Positions 18,434-27,086 of a stretch of DNA of 64,000 nt are shown in pieces. The stretch lies in assembly GCA_049325315.1 (NCBI GenBank), contig JBMONB010000083.1, positions 62,001 through 126,000 of the forward strand, written 5' to 3'. A program made the translations under genes and the position numbers. The notes under the pieces were generated by a model that made no database searches, had not been told where the DNA came from, and saw only the letters and a program-made list of their open reading frames with translations. Numbering within the stretch: position 1 is the first letter of the stretch; the number at the start of each line of letters is the position of its first letter. This DNA is from JAWLHU01 sp049325315. GTDB taxonomy: Bacteria; Bacillota; Sulfobacillia; Symbiobacteriales; Symbiobacteriaceae.

Positions 18434-18459
18434 GCTCACATGAAGGAGATGACCCCCCG

Positions 18460-19638
18460 ATGAAGGAGATCGTGATCGCCTCTGCCGTCCGGACGCCCAT
18501 TGGCAGCTTCGGCGGTTCGCTGGCCCCGTTCCAGGCCTACGAGCTGGGCACCATCGCCATCAAGGCCGCCCTGGAGCGGGCCGGCGTGCGCCCCGACCAG
18601 GTCGATGAGGTCTACATGGGCTGCATCCTCCAGGCGGGCCAGAGCCAGGGGCCTGCCCGCCAGGCGGCGATGAACGCCGGGATCCCCGAGACCGCCCCCG
18701 CCACCACCGTCAACATCCTCTGCGGCTCCGGCCTGAAGGCCGTGATTCAGGCGGCTCAGACCATCATCGCCGGCGACGCCCACGTGGTGGTGGCCGGCGG
18801 CATGGAGTCGATGTCAAACGCCCCCTATCTGCTGCCCAAGGCCCGCACCGGCTACCGGATGGGCAACGGCGAGCTGGTCGACTCCATGGTCCTCGACGCC
18901 CTGACCGACGCCTTCCACAAGTACCACATGGGCATCACCGCCGAGAACCTGGCTGAGCTCTACCAGGTCTCCCGCGAGGAGCAAGATGCGTTCGCCGCCG
19001 CCTCCCAGCAGAAGGCGGTCGCCGCGGTGGAGTCCGGCACCTTCGACGCCGAGATCGTGCCCGTGCCGATTCCCCAGAAGAAGGGCGATCCGGTCCTCTT
19101 CGCCCGCGACGAGTACCCGAAGCCGGGCACCACGGCGGAGAAGCTGGCCGGCCTGCGGCCCGCCTTCAAGAAGGACGGCACCGTCACCGCCGGCAACGCC
19201 TCGGGCATCAACGACGGCGCCGCCGCCCTGGTGATCATGTCGGCCGAGAGGGCCGCCGAGCTGGGCGTGAAGCCCCTGGCCCGCCTCATCGGCTGGGGCA
19301 CCGCCGGTGTCGCCCCGCACATCATGGGCATCGGCCCGGTCCCGGCCACCCAGAAGGCGCTGGCGAAGGCGGGCGTCACCCTCGACCAGATCGACCTGAT
19401 CGAGGCCAACGAGGCCTTCGCTGCCCAGGCGCTCTCGGTGGGCAAGGCGCTCCAGTGGGATCCCGCTAAGGTCAACGTCAATGGCGGTGCGATCGCCCTT
19501 GGACACCCGGTCGGCGCCAGCGGCGCCCGTATCCTCACCACCCTGCTCTACGAAATGGCGCGGCGGAACTCCACCCGGGGTCTGGCGACGCTCTGCGTGG
19601 GTGGCGGCATGGGCGTCTCGGCCATCGTCGAGCGGTAA
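18460..19638 (+). CDS. atoB: Acetyl-CoA C-acetyltransferase (thiolase)
   Basis: A 392-residue biosynthetic-type thiolase that interconverts two acetyl-CoA and acetoacetyl-CoA (EC 2.3.1.9). The acyl-accepting Cys88 is in NILCGSGLKA, the catalytic His349 in GGAIALGHPVGASG and the second Cys379 in LCVGGGMG near the C-terminus. NEAFAAQALS is also present. In this operon it cleaves acetoacetyl-CoA made by AtoDA, or runs in reverse. AAGGAGATG precedes the ATG, which is 26 bases after the atoA stop. Confidence 0.96.
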   Translation: MKEIVIASAVRTPIGSFGGSLAPFQAYELGTIAIKAALERAGVRPDQVDEVYMGCILQAGQSQGPARQAAMNAGIPETAPATTVNILCGSGLKAVIQAAQTIIAGDAHVVVAGGMESMSNAPYLLPKARTGYRMGNGELVDSMVLDALTDAFHKYHMGITAENLAELYQVSREEQDAFAAASQQKAVAAVESGTFDAEIVPVPIPQKKGDPVLFARDEYPKPGTTAEKLAGLRPAFKKDGTVTAGNASGINDGAAALVIMSAERAAELGVKPLARLIGWGTAGVAPHIMGIGPVPATQKALAKAGVTLDQIDLIEANEAFAAQALSVGKALQWDPAKVNVNGGAIALGHPVGASGARILTTLLYEMARRNSTRGLATLCVGGGMGVSAIVER

Positions 19639-19746
19639 AAGTTCAACGGTCCGGCCCCTGCCGGGAGGAGCGGGGGCCCGGCCCAGGCCCCGGATCGAGC
19701 TCCGGCCCCGGGAAGGAGTCTGCCAAACGAAAGGAGATGACGTCCC

Positions 19747-21072
19747 TTGTTCAGCCGTCTCGTCCGGTTCTTTGTTAACGTCTCGCAGCGCTATCTCCCC
19801 GACGCCTACCTGTTCGCCATCATCCTGACCTTCGTCGCATTCGCCGCCGCTCTGATCTGGACCGACAAGACTCCGATGCAGCTGCTCCAGTTCTGGGGTG
19901 GCGGCCTCTGGGGCCTGCTGGCCTTCGCCATGCAGATGACCCTGATCCTGGTGACCGGTCACGCCCTCGCCTCCTCGCCCGTGGTCAAGGGGGGCCTCCG
20001 GGCCCTGGCCCAGATCCCGCAGAACAACGCCTCCGCCGTCATGCTCGTGGTCTTCGTGGCCGGCCTGGCCTCCTTCCTGAACTGGGGCTTCGGCCTGGTC
20101 GTCGCCGCCCTGCTGGCCCGTGAGGTGGCCAAGCTGGGCCGCAAGGTCGACTACCCGATGCTGGTGGCCGCCGGTTACTCCGGCTTCGTCATCTGGCACG
20201 GCGGCATCTCCGGCTCGATCCCCCTGGCGGTCGCCACCAAGGGCCATCTTGTCGAGAAGCTGACCGGGATCATTCCCGTCTCTCAGACCATCTTCTCGGT
20301 GCCCAACCTGGTGATCACCTTCGCGGTCATCTTCACCCTGCCGATCCTCTTCTGGCTGGTCGCCCGGTCCAAGCAGGAGAGCGAACTGATCATCGTTGAT
20401 CCGGCGCTCATGGAAGAGCCGGTCGCCCCGGCCGCCGCTGCGGCGGAGAAGACCCCGGCCACGGTCCTCGAGAACAGCGTCATCGTCAACGCCCTCTTTG
20501 CCCTCGCCGGCGTCGTCTACCTGGTCAAGCACTTCATGGACAAGGGCTTCGACCTGAACCTGAACATCGTGATCATGCTCTTCCTGGTGGTGGGCGTCAT
20601 CCTCCACAAGACCCCCATCAACTACGTCCGGGCGATCAACGAGGCGATCAAGGGCGCCGGCGGTATCGCCCTCCAGTTCCCGCTCTACGGCGGCATTCAG
20701 GGCATCATGGTCTCCTCCGGCCTGGCCGCTGTGATCGCTCAGGGCTTCGTCTCCATCGCCACCGCCAAGACCTTCCCGCTCATGACCTTCCTGGCGGGCG
20801 GCCTGATCAACATGTTCGTCCCGTCTGGCGGCGGCCAGTGGGCGGTGCAGGGGCCGATCAACATCCCGGCCGGTATCGAGCTGGGCGTCGATCCCGCCAA
20901 GATCGCCCTGGCCATCTCCTACGGCGACGGCTGGACCAACATGCTCCAGCCCTTCTGGGCGCTGCCGCTGCTGGGCATCGCCAAGCTGCAGGTCAAGGAC
21001 ATCATGGGCTACACCATGCTGACCCTGATCTGGGCGGGCGTCATCTTCGCCCTCGGACTGCTGATCTTCTAA
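19747..21072 (+). CDS. atoE: Short-chain fatty acid transporter
   Basis: A 441-residue AtoE-family permease with about twelve membrane segments. Characteristic blocks include VTGHALASSPVVKGGLRAL, ASFLNWGFGLVVAALLAREV, the IWHGGISGSIPLAVATKGH segment, NMFVPSGGGQWAVQGP and GDGWTNMLQPFWALPLLGIA. It imports acetoacetate, butyrate or similar acids for the CoA-transferase. The start is TTG at 19747 with AAAGGAGATGACG upstream. The 108 bases after atoB are G+C-rich and contain a potential hairpin, so partial attenuation between the two genes is possible. Confidence 0.94.
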   Translation: MFSRLVRFFVNVSQRYLPDAYLFAIILTFVAFAAALIWTDKTPMQLLQFWGGGLWGLLAFAMQMTLILVTGHALASSPVVKGGLRALAQIPQNNASAVMLVVFVAGLASFLNWGFGLVVAALLAREVAKLGRKVDYPMLVAAGYSGFVIWHGGISGSIPLAVATKGHLVEKLTGIIPVSQTIFSVPNLVITFAVIFTLPILFWLVARSKQESELIIVDPALMEEPVAPAAAAAEKTPATVLENSVIVNALFALAGVVYLVKHFMDKGFDLNLNIVIMLFLVVGVILHKTPINYVRAINEAIKGAGGIALQFPLYGGIQGIMVSSGLAAVIAQGFVSIATAKTFPLMTFLAGGLINMFVPSGGGQWAVQGPINIPAGIELGVDPAKIALAISYGDGWTNMLQPFWALPLLGIAKLQVKDIMGYTMLTLIWAGVIFALGLLIF

Positions 21073-21088
21073 GCGGTGAGGAACCGGG

Positions 21089-21115
21089 AAGGCCACGGCG
21101 TGCTGCCGTGGCCTT
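21089..21115 (+). terminator. Intrinsic terminator of the ato operon
   Basis: AAGGCCACGGC pairs perfectly with GCCGTGGCCTT around a 5-base loop and is followed by TC. It lies 16 bases after the atoE stop. Confidence 0.8.
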
Positions 21116-21237
21116 TCGGCGCGCTCTGGAATATTCCACACCTCAGGAACCGGATCAGAAGTTGCTTTCAGCAGGAAATATATTGCGGGCGCCGAACAAG
21201 TAGAGCAACTGTTCTAGCAAGGAGCGCAACCGTAGCC

Positions 21238-22623
21238 ATGTCCTATGCCGCACCGCCCGGTGGGTTTCGTACGTTCCTGATGCTGTGGGCTTCGCAGTCG
21301 GTCTCGGTCTTTGGAACGGCGCTCAGCATCTTCGCGATCAACATCTGGCTGGTGCAGGTGGTCTACCCGCTGCCGGAGCAGCGGGCGGAGCTGGGCTGGG
21401 CGCTGGCCGCAGTCGGTCTGGCCATGGGTGTGCCGGCCACTATCGCCGCGCCCATCGCCGGGGCCCTGGCCGACCGCATGGACCGCAAGCGGCTGATGCT
21501 CTCCATGGACCTGGTCAACGGGGTGATCGCGGCGGTCATGGCCTATCTCATGGGCACCGACCTCCTGCAGCTCTGGATGGTCCTGATCATCCTCGCCACC
21601 CTCTCGGTCACCCACTCGATCCACGGCTCCGCCTTCGATACCTCCTACGCCATGCTGGTGCCCGATGAACAGCTGCCCCGGGCCAACGGGATGATGCAGA
21701 CCATGTGGTCGCTCTCCTCGGTGCTCTCGCCCGCCATCGCCGCCACCATTATCGCCCTGCCCTCCATGGCCCGGCAGGGGCTCCTGCCCGGCTCCATCGG
21801 CACAGCGCTGGCGGGGCTCCACAACGGCGCCACCCTGGCCCTCACGGTAGACGCCATCACCTTCTTCCTGGCCGGTCTGGTGCTCGCCTTCCTCGTGATT
21901 CCCTCGCCAAAGCGGGCTGACTTGGAGGAGACCGACCGGAAGAAGAAGCCCTCCATCTGGGCCGATGTGCGCTTCGGCGCCGCCTATATCTGGCGCCGGC
22001 CCCCGCTGCTCTGGCTCCTGGCCACCTTCGCCGTGGTCAACCTCGGCCTGCAGATGGGCGTCTTCCTGCCGCTGCTGGTCAAGGTCGACCTGGCGCCCGA
22101 CTGGACCGCCCGCGGCATGTCCTACGAGGCGGCCCTGGCCGCCCTCAACACGGCGATGGCGGTGGGCGGACTGGCCGGCGGCTTCATAGTCAGCCTCTGG
22201 GGAGGGGCCAGGAAGAAGCGGGTCCTGGTGCTGATGGGCTCCATGATGCTGACGGGCCTGGCGCAGATCTGGCTCGGCTTCTCCTCGATTCTCTACGTGG
22301 GCATGGTCGCGATCTTCCTGTGGAACTTCTTCGGTCCCGTCTCCAACGCCCACTCCCAGGCGATCTGGCAGGGCCAGGTCCCCCGGGAGATGCAGGGGCG
22401 GGTCTTTGCCATCCGCCGGGTGATCGCCTGGTCGCTGGGCCCGCTGGGGCAGGTGCTGGCGGGGCTGCTGGCCGGGCTGGTGAACCCCGGCCTGGGGCTG
22501 GCCCTCCTGGGCGGCATGATCGCCCTCTTCACCTTTGGCCAGTTCTTCAACCCGCAGGTGATGCGGGTGGAGGACAAGGCCTACCTCGACCGGCTGGCCG
22601 GGGAGGCTGCAGTGGGGCAGTAG
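21238..22623 (+). CDS. Major facilitator superfamily exporter
   Basis: A 461-residue MFS transporter with about twelve membrane segments. The loop between helices 2 and 3 reads GALADRMDRKRLM, the signature of drug/siderophore exporters of the MFS_3 (EntS-like) type, and the second half begins with IWADVRFGAAYIWRRPPLLWLL, also typical of that group. The substrate is unknown. ATG 21238 is the likely start; an AAGGAG lies about 13 bases upstream, longer than usual. It is on the same strand as the ato operon but beyond its terminator. Confidence 0.85.
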   Translation: MSYAAPPGGFRTFLMLWASQSVSVFGTALSIFAINIWLVQVVYPLPEQRAELGWALAAVGLAMGVPATIAAPIAGALADRMDRKRLMLSMDLVNGVIAAVMAYLMGTDLLQLWMVLIILATLSVTHSIHGSAFDTSYAMLVPDEQLPRANGMMQTMWSLSSVLSPAIAATIIALPSMARQGLLPGSIGTALAGLHNGATLALTVDAITFFLAGLVLAFLVIPSPKRADLEETDRKKKPSIWADVRFGAAYIWRRPPLLWLLATFAVVNLGLQMGVFLPLLVKVDLAPDWTARGMSYEAALAALNTAMAVGGLAGGFIVSLWGGARKKRVLVLMGSMMLTGLAQIWLGFSSILYVGMVAIFLWNFFGPVSNAHSQAIWQGQVPREMQGRVFAIRRVIAWSLGPLGQVLAGLLAGLVNPGLGLALLGGMIALFTFGQFFNPQVMRVEDKAYLDRLAGEAAVGQ

Positions 22624-22965
22624 GCTCCAAGGCCAGCGCCCTGCCGGTTCCGCGATTTTTTCCCGGATGCCGTTCGATGCGGACGGGAATCTCGCGTGGA
22701 ATCACGTGGATTTCGGGGCTGATCGCCCCCTGAGATCGATGTTCGTGGTGTAAGAGGCGGTAGTTTGGGAAAATCAAGCGAAAAACGGTGGCTCATTGGC
22801 CTCATTGCCCCCGAGTTTCAGCGATTCAACGGGGATTTCCCCACATGGCCCGAAGTGTGAATGGGAAATTCTAGCGGAATCTTCCCGTGGGCCGCAATCT
22901 GGTTCTCCGCCGCCGTGAACGAATCGGTCGCCCCGTTGATGGCATGGGGCGAGGACTTTGTCAGC

Positions 22966-23006
22966 ACTCAGAGGGGCCTGCAGCGATTGGCTGCAGGCCC
23001 CTCTGA
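22966..23006. terminator. 18-bp perfect hairpin, orphan
   Basis: The arm at 22966-22983 (CTCAGAGGGGCCTGCAGC) pairs base for base with 22989-23006 around a GATTG loop. It is 340 bases past the MFS stop and lacks a T tract, so it may be a terminator for a longer 3' region or an RNA structure in its own right. Confidence 0.55.
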
Positions 23007-23107
23007 GTCAGGTCGTGGGGCAGGGGTGGCCGGCAAGGGGCTGCCTCGGATCGCCTCCACAGGCACCCTGGCGTTAGCCTGGAGGCGAAGCGGGGTCACC
23101 CTGGCCC

Positions 23108-23184
23108 CACATTGGGTTCACATTGGGTCCATGTTGGACTCACATTGGGCGCACATTGGATTCACATTGGGTTCACTCGGGTTT
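23108..23184. repeat. Seven-unit 11-bp tandem repeat
   Basis: Consecutive units of CACATTGGGTT with small changes, starting at 23108, 23119, 23130, 23141, 23152, 23163 and 23174. Units 1 and 6 are identical; units 3 and 7 are the most divergent. The array lies between the MFS gene and the converging hypothetical gene. Confidence 0.8.
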
Positions 23185-23238
23185 TCAGACAATTGTTGGT
23201 GGCGAGAGGCATACAGTGGAGCGGGTCTCCACAGCCGG

Positions 23239-23727
23239 CTACTCAGGCGTGCTCTGCACCCCCGCGGCCGCCTGCTCGCCCGGCTTCAGCTTCCGGGCCG
23301 GACGCGACTTCGAGTTCTTCACCACGAAGGCGAGGTAGGTCTTGCCATCTGGGGCGGTGCGCGCCACCACCGGAAAGACCCGAATCCGCCCCGCCAGCTT
23401 CTGGACCTTCAGCCGCTGGACCGCCCGACGCAGGTTGACCAGGGCCCCGTTCTCCGTCTCGGTGTACCGGATCTCGGTGGCACCGTACTCATCTGGGCTC
23501 TGCGCCGGGACCAGGATCACAATCCCCGTGCTCGGGTCGGGGAGGAAGCGCAGGTGGGAGAGACGACCGGGGTGGTTCTCGTTCAGCTTGTTCAGGACCA
23601 GCTGGTTGAGGTACCCGGTCCAATCCTCGTTCATGGTGATCTCCTCCTTCAGGTCCTGGAGATCATCCAGCTCCCCCGCGAACTTCAGGCCAGGAAACGG
23701 GCTGCCCCGGGTCGGATCAACGCTCAT
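23239..23727 (-). CDS. Hypothetical protein
   Basis: A soluble protein of 162 residues from the first ATG, or 131 from the ATG at 23634. The inner start (MNEDWTGYLNQLVLNK) has the stronger site, AAGGAGGAG 8 bases before it; the outer has GAGGAG about 10 bases before. Both may be used. The core has beta-strand blocks (TGIVILVPAQSPDEYG, GRIRVFPVVAR, KTYLAFVVKN) and ends in a basic, probably disordered tail. No family recognised. It converges with the repeat-rich intergenic region. Confidence 0.55.
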   Translation of the reverse strand: MSVDPTRGSPFPGLKFAGELDDLQDLKEEITMNEDWTGYLNQLVLNKLNENHPGRLSHLRFLPDPSTGIVILVPAQSPDEYGATEIRYTETENGALVNLRRAVQRLKVQKLAGRIRVFPVVARTAPDGKTYLAFVVKNSKSRPARKLKPGEQAAAGVQSTPE

Positions 23728-23880
23728 CTACCCACGCTCCTCATCCAGGTAATTGGGTTCATATACATATACGTAAACCATGCTCAAAGGTTCGAAGAGG
23801 AGGAGAGAAAATTGTTCGCACAGGATTTGCTTTAGCGCTGGGCGAAGTACCTCGAATCTAATCGGTGGGGGGATTCTCTC

Positions 23881-25302
23881 ATGCAACCCGGGGCGATTTC
23901 CTTTCTGAGCGCCGTGGAGCTGACCGGGCTCATTCAAAGGCGGGAGCTTTCCGCCCGTGAGGTAATGGAAGCGTTCCTGGCTCAGATCAACCGGCTGAAC
24001 CCCAGGCTCAACGCCATTGTGGCCAAGCTCGACGACGACCGCTGCCTCGCCCTGGCCGACGAGGCCGACCGCCGCCTGGCCAAGGGCGAGCCGGTGGGGG
24101 TGCTGCACGGCCTCCCCATGGCGGTCAAGGACCTGGAGCCGGTGATCGGCTTTCCCCAGACCTTCGGTTCGCCCATCTACAGAGACTTCATGCCTACCGA
24201 GGAGAGCGTTCTGGTCCGGCGGATGCGGGAGGCCGGCATGATCCTCATCGGCAAGACCAACGTGCCGGAGTTTGGCATGGGCTCGCACACCTACAACCAG
24301 GTCTACGGCACCACCGTTAACCCCTACGACCCGACCAGGAGCGCGGGCGGCTCCAGCGGCGGAGCCGGCGTCGCCCTGGCGGCAGGCCTCCTGCCCCTGG
24401 CCGATGGCAGCGACCTGGGCGGCTCGCTGCGCAACCCGGCCAACTTCAACAACGTGGTTGGCTTCCGGCCCACCGTGGGGCTCGTGCCCACAGCCCCGTC
24501 GCTCCTGCCCTTTGTCGGGTACGCTGTCAAGGGGCCGATGGCCCGGTCGGTGGCCGACGTGGCGCTCCTGCTGAGCGTCATCGCCGGCTCAGACCCCAGC
24601 GACCCGGGGAGCTATCCGTCTGATCCCGCGCTCTTCCGGGCGCCGCTTGGCCGCGACCTGAAGGGGGTGCGGGTGGCCTGGGCGCCCGACCTGGGCGGAC
24701 TCCCCCTCGACCGCCGGGTGCGCGCCACCCTGGAGGCGCAGCGCAAGACCTTCGAAGCGCTTGGCTGCATCGTGGAGGAGGCCTGCCCCGACCTGAGCGG
24801 GGCAGAAGAGGCCTTCCTGACCATTCGCCGGTGGCGCTCCTGGAACACGTACGCCCCGCTCCTGGAGCAGCACCGGGCGCAGATCAAGCCCGAGGCGGTG
24901 CAGGAGATCGAACTGGGCGCCCACCTGAGCGGGGCCGACGTCGCCGCAGCCATGGTGCAGCAGGGCCAGCTCATGGAGCGGATGCGCCGCTTCCAGGAGC
25001 GATACGCGTTCCTGCTCTGCGCCGTGAACCAGGTCCCCCCGTTCGAGGCGACCATGGCCTGGCCGCGGGAGATCGAGGGCGTGCAGATGGAGCACTACAT
25101 CGCCTGGATGCGCTCCGCCTACTGGATCAGCGCCACCTTCAGCCCGGCCATCTCCGTGCCCGCCGGCTTCACGCCGGAGGGGCTGCCCGTCGGGATTCAG
25201 ATCGTGGGGCGCTACCGCGACGACCTGGGCCTCTTGCAGATAGCGCATGCGTTCGAGGAGGCCACGGGATTCGGGCGGCGGCGGCCCACGGTTGCACTGT
25301 AG
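23881..25302 (+). CDS. Amidase, amidase-signature family
   Basis: A 473-residue hydrolase of the amidase signature superfamily. The Ser-cis-Ser-Lys triad is visible: Lys83 in GLPMAVKDLEP, the cis-serine in the AGGSSGG block (158-159) and the nucleophile Ser182 in GSDLGGSLRNPA. Family members hydrolyse small amides or act as GatA; there is no gatB or gatC neighbour and the C-terminal half lacks GatA features, so this is a stand-alone amidase of unknown substrate. GGGGGG lies before the ATG. It ends at a strong terminator. Confidence 0.92.
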   Translation: MQPGAISFLSAVELTGLIQRRELSAREVMEAFLAQINRLNPRLNAIVAKLDDDRCLALADEADRRLAKGEPVGVLHGLPMAVKDLEPVIGFPQTFGSPIYRDFMPTEESVLVRRMREAGMILIGKTNVPEFGMGSHTYNQVYGTTVNPYDPTRSAGGSSGGAGVALAAGLLPLADGSDLGGSLRNPANFNNVVGFRPTVGLVPTAPSLLPFVGYAVKGPMARSVADVALLLSVIAGSDPSDPGSYPSDPALFRAPLGRDLKGVRVAWAPDLGGLPLDRRVRATLEAQRKTFEALGCIVEEACPDLSGAEEAFLTIRRWRSWNTYAPLLEQHRAQIKPEAVQEIELGAHLSGADVAAAMVQQGQLMERMRRFQERYAFLLCAVNQVPPFEATMAWPREIEGVQMEHYIAWMRSAYWISATFSPAISVPAGFTPEGLPVGIQIVGRYRDDLGLLQIAHAFEEATGFGRRRPTVAL

Positions 25303-25310
25303 CATGCGAA

Positions 25311-25359
25311 GGGACCGTCCCAGGCAGATCCATCTGCTTGTGGGACGGCCCCTTTCTTT
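25311..25359 (+). terminator. Intrinsic terminator after the amidase
   Basis: GGGACCGTCCCA pairs with TGGGACGGCCCC with one mismatch, extended by an inner GCAGAT/ATCTGC stem, then TTTCTTT. Eight bases after the amidase stop. Confidence 0.88.
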
Positions 25360-25429
25360 GACGTGCATTGCATAACGCACACGTCTAACCGAACGAACGG
25401 TGGAATCGCCCGGATTGGAGGGAGGAGCG

Positions 25430-27064
25430 ATGTCCCAGAGCAGACGGATCCTCATCTTCCCGCTCACCAGACTGATCCTCTTCGTGCTGCTCTCTGGCCT
25501 CGCCTTGCTTCTGTTGGTGGCCCAGCCCGGGCTGGGCAGCCTCTTTGACAGCGACCTCTACCGAACCTCCGCCTACTTCGCCGCCCCGGTGATCGGCCTG
25601 ATCCTGCTGGTCATGCTGGTCGAGCGGAGACGGTTCGCGGAGACGGGCCTGGGCTTGGCCGGCCTGCCCGGCCCCCTGCGCCTGACCGGCCCCGACCTCT
25701 GGACCGGCATCGGCATCGACCTCGCCTTCTTCGTCGGGGTGGCCTTCTTCGAGGAGGCGATCATGCGGGGCGGGCTGCTCCGAATTCTGGAGGAGTGGTT
25801 GGGGAGCTGGCTGGCCCTGGGGATCAGCGCCCTGCTCTTTGGCCTGGTACACGTCGCCGGCGACCTGCGGGAGCGGCTCTTCCTGGCCGTGATCGGCGGC
25901 CTGCTCTATGGCGGCTGCTACCTGCTGGCACGCAATCTCTGGACGCCCATCGGGGCGCACCTGGCCTGGAACGTCGTCATGGGCAATCTCTTCGGCTTCC
26001 CCGTCTCCGGCGGCGCCTTCGGCGCCGAGGGCAGCGTGATTGCGGTCGCCATCTGCCTGGCGATCAGTGCAGGGGTCCTCTACCTTGCACCGCGCAGAAG
26101 GGGCTTGCAGCACCACGCTGCAAGCCCCTTTGTCGATCTACCGTCCGCTCTCGAACTGGCCCAGCACCAGGCCGTTGGCGTCGTAGTACAGCTTCACCGC
26201 TCCCGCCCCGCCGGCCAGCCGGGGGAGCATCAGCACGCCCATCCGGTCGGCGCCGGGGGCCAGCTTGCTGGAGACCAGGCCCTGGCCGATGTCGATCACC
26301 GAGAGCACGTCGTACTGGTTCCGGTTCGCATCGATCAGGAAGAGACCGCCCGGCTGGAGCGCCCCCGACTTGAAGGAGGTGTTGGAGAGGTTGACCAGCA
26401 CCAGGGTGTTGGTCTCCAGCAGCCCCAGCAGCCGGGTCCGGGCGCCGTAGCTCATGGCCAGGTTCCCGTCGGTCAGCATCGCCTCGTCGAGCAGGTAGAA
26501 GCCCGCCTCAATGAAGGTGGCGTCGCTCTTGACCGAGGTCACGAAGCCCCGGCTCCGGTGGATGATCTTCCAGTCGCCCACCGGGTGCGAGGTCAGGGCG
26601 GGCGGCTCGGCGAGCAGCTGGTTGATGGTCACATAGTTCCCCTCCTGGGCGAAGGAGAGGCCGAAGTGCTCCAGCAGGGCGGCGGGCACGAAGAGCCTGC
26701 CGTTCAGCCGGACCGGGGCCACCCCGGTCTGCGTAGGCACGCCGTCGATCACCGCCACGGTCCGGCCCAGGGTGAGCTGGGCGGAGACCGGGCCGTAGGT
26801 GAGCCCGGGGCTGCGCCCCAGGGGACCGGTCACCTGCACGCCCAGGTGGGTGAAGAGATCCAGCGGCAGCAGCACCCCGTCTTTGCGGATGATCGGGTCA
26901 TAGGCGAAGGCGACCTCCTCGCCGTTGATCACGTAGGTATAGGCCCCGCCGGAGAGGGTGGCCGCCTGGGTATCGGCCGGCAGCACGACCGCAGCCGCCA
27001 CCAGGAGCAGTGCGCCCACCAGGAGGGCCGCCAGCCGGCTGATGTTCTTGCTCATACGTCGTAA
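25430..27064 (+). CDS. CPBP-family intramembrane metalloprotease with missing stop
   Basis: The first 220 or so residues (25430 to about 26100) are a CPBP/CAAX-type membrane protease: several hydrophobic segments, the glutamate pair in FFEEAIMRGGLL, the His in LLFGLVHVAGDL and the late HLAWNVVMGN motif that completes the metal site. Members are implicated in bacteriocin immunity and signalling. No frame offers a stop before the bidirectional terminator at 26098, and this frame stays open to 27064, running antisense through the whole next gene. The last 320 residues (Gln/His/Arg-rich) are not family-like. A lost stop codon is more likely than a real 544-residue protein. GGAGGGAGGAG supports ATG 25430. 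Confidence 0.6.
   Translation: MSQSRRILIFPLTRLILFVLLSGLALLLLVAQPGLGSLFDSDLYRTSAYFAAPVIGLILLVMLVERRRFAETGLGLAGLPGPLRLTGPDLWTGIGIDLAFFVGVAFFEEAIMRGGLLRILEEWLGSWLALGISALLFGLVHVAGDLRERLFLAVIGGLLYGGCYLLARNLWTPIGAHLAWNVVMGNLFGFPVSGGAFGAEGSVIAVAICLAISAGVLYLAPRRRGLQHHAASPFVDLPSALELAQHQAVGVVVQLHRSRPAGQPGEHQHAHPVGAGGQLAGDQALADVDHREHVVLVPVRIDQEETARLERPRLEGGVGEVDQHQGVGLQQPQQPGPGAVAHGQVPVGQHRLVEQVEARLNEGGVALDRGHEAPAPVDDLPVAHRVRGQGGRLGEQLVDGHIVPLLGEGEAEVLQQGGGHEEPAVQPDRGHPGLRRHAVDHRHGPAQGELGGDRAVGEPGAAPQGTGHLHAQVGEEIQRQQHPVFADDRVIGEGDLLAVDHVGIGPAGEGGRLGIGRQHDRSRHQEQCAHQEGRQPADVLAHTS
26098..26133. terminator. Bidirectional intrinsic terminator
   Basis: AAGGGGCTTGCAGC pairs perfectly with GCTGCAAGCCCCTT around ACCAC, followed by T residues on both strands. 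It separates the protease domain from the converging efflux operon, but the protease frame has no stop before it. Confidence 0.9.
26138..27055 (-). CDS. Secreted copper-amine-oxidase N-terminal-domain-like protein
   Basis: A 305-residue exported protein. From ATG 27055 (AAGGAG upstream) it has a clear Sec signal peptide ending near ADTQA. Residues about 35-160 contain the beta-rich module of copper amine oxidase N-like domains, common in Firmicutes surface proteins: YVINGEEVAF, DGVLLPLDLFTHLGVQV and the RLNGRLFVPAALLEHFG repeat. The C-terminal half is beta-rich and unrecognised. It is the last gene of the efflux operon, 31 bases after the permease, so it may assist at the cell surface. An earlier start would add 18 basic residues. 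Confidence 0.75.
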   Translation of the reverse strand: MSKNISRLAALLVGALLLVAAAVVLPADTQAATLSGGAYTYVINGEEVAFAYDPIIRKDGVLLPLDLFTHLGVQVTGPLGRSPGLTYGPVSAQLTLGRTVAVIDGVPTQTGVAPVRLNGRLFVPAALLEHFGLSFAQEGNYVTINQLLAEPPALTSHPVGDWKIIHRSRGFVTSVKSDATFIEAGFYLLDEAMLTDGNLAMSYGARTRLLGLLETNTLVLVNLSNTSFKSGALQPGGLFLIDANRNQYDVLSVIDIGQGLVSSKLAPGADRMGVLMLPRLAGGAGAVKLYYDANGLVLGQFESGR

Positions 27065-27086
27065 GCTCCTTCCAATAGGGTGGCGC

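Larger units (their letters stand above)
22624..23238. other. 615-bp non-coding region with hairpin and tandem repeat
   Basis: No convincing gene is present; the one long frame crossing it has no ribosome binding site and repeats its composition from the array. The region holds an 18-bp perfect hairpin (22966-23006) and seven 11-bp tandem units (23108-23184), listed separately. The rest is of lower G+C content than flanking genes and shows nothing else I can support. Confidence 0.6.

Noticed and set aside
18814..21141. 775-codon minus-strand frame opposite atoB and atoE
   Set aside because: Low-complexity Asp/Gly/His/Gln composition typical of antisense to G+C-rich genes; atoB and atoE motifs are unambiguous on the plus strand.
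22861..23835. Plus-strand frame of 324 codons through the non-coding region
   Set aside because: No ribosome binding site; it translates the 11-bp array and then runs antisense to the hypothetical gene at 23239-23727.
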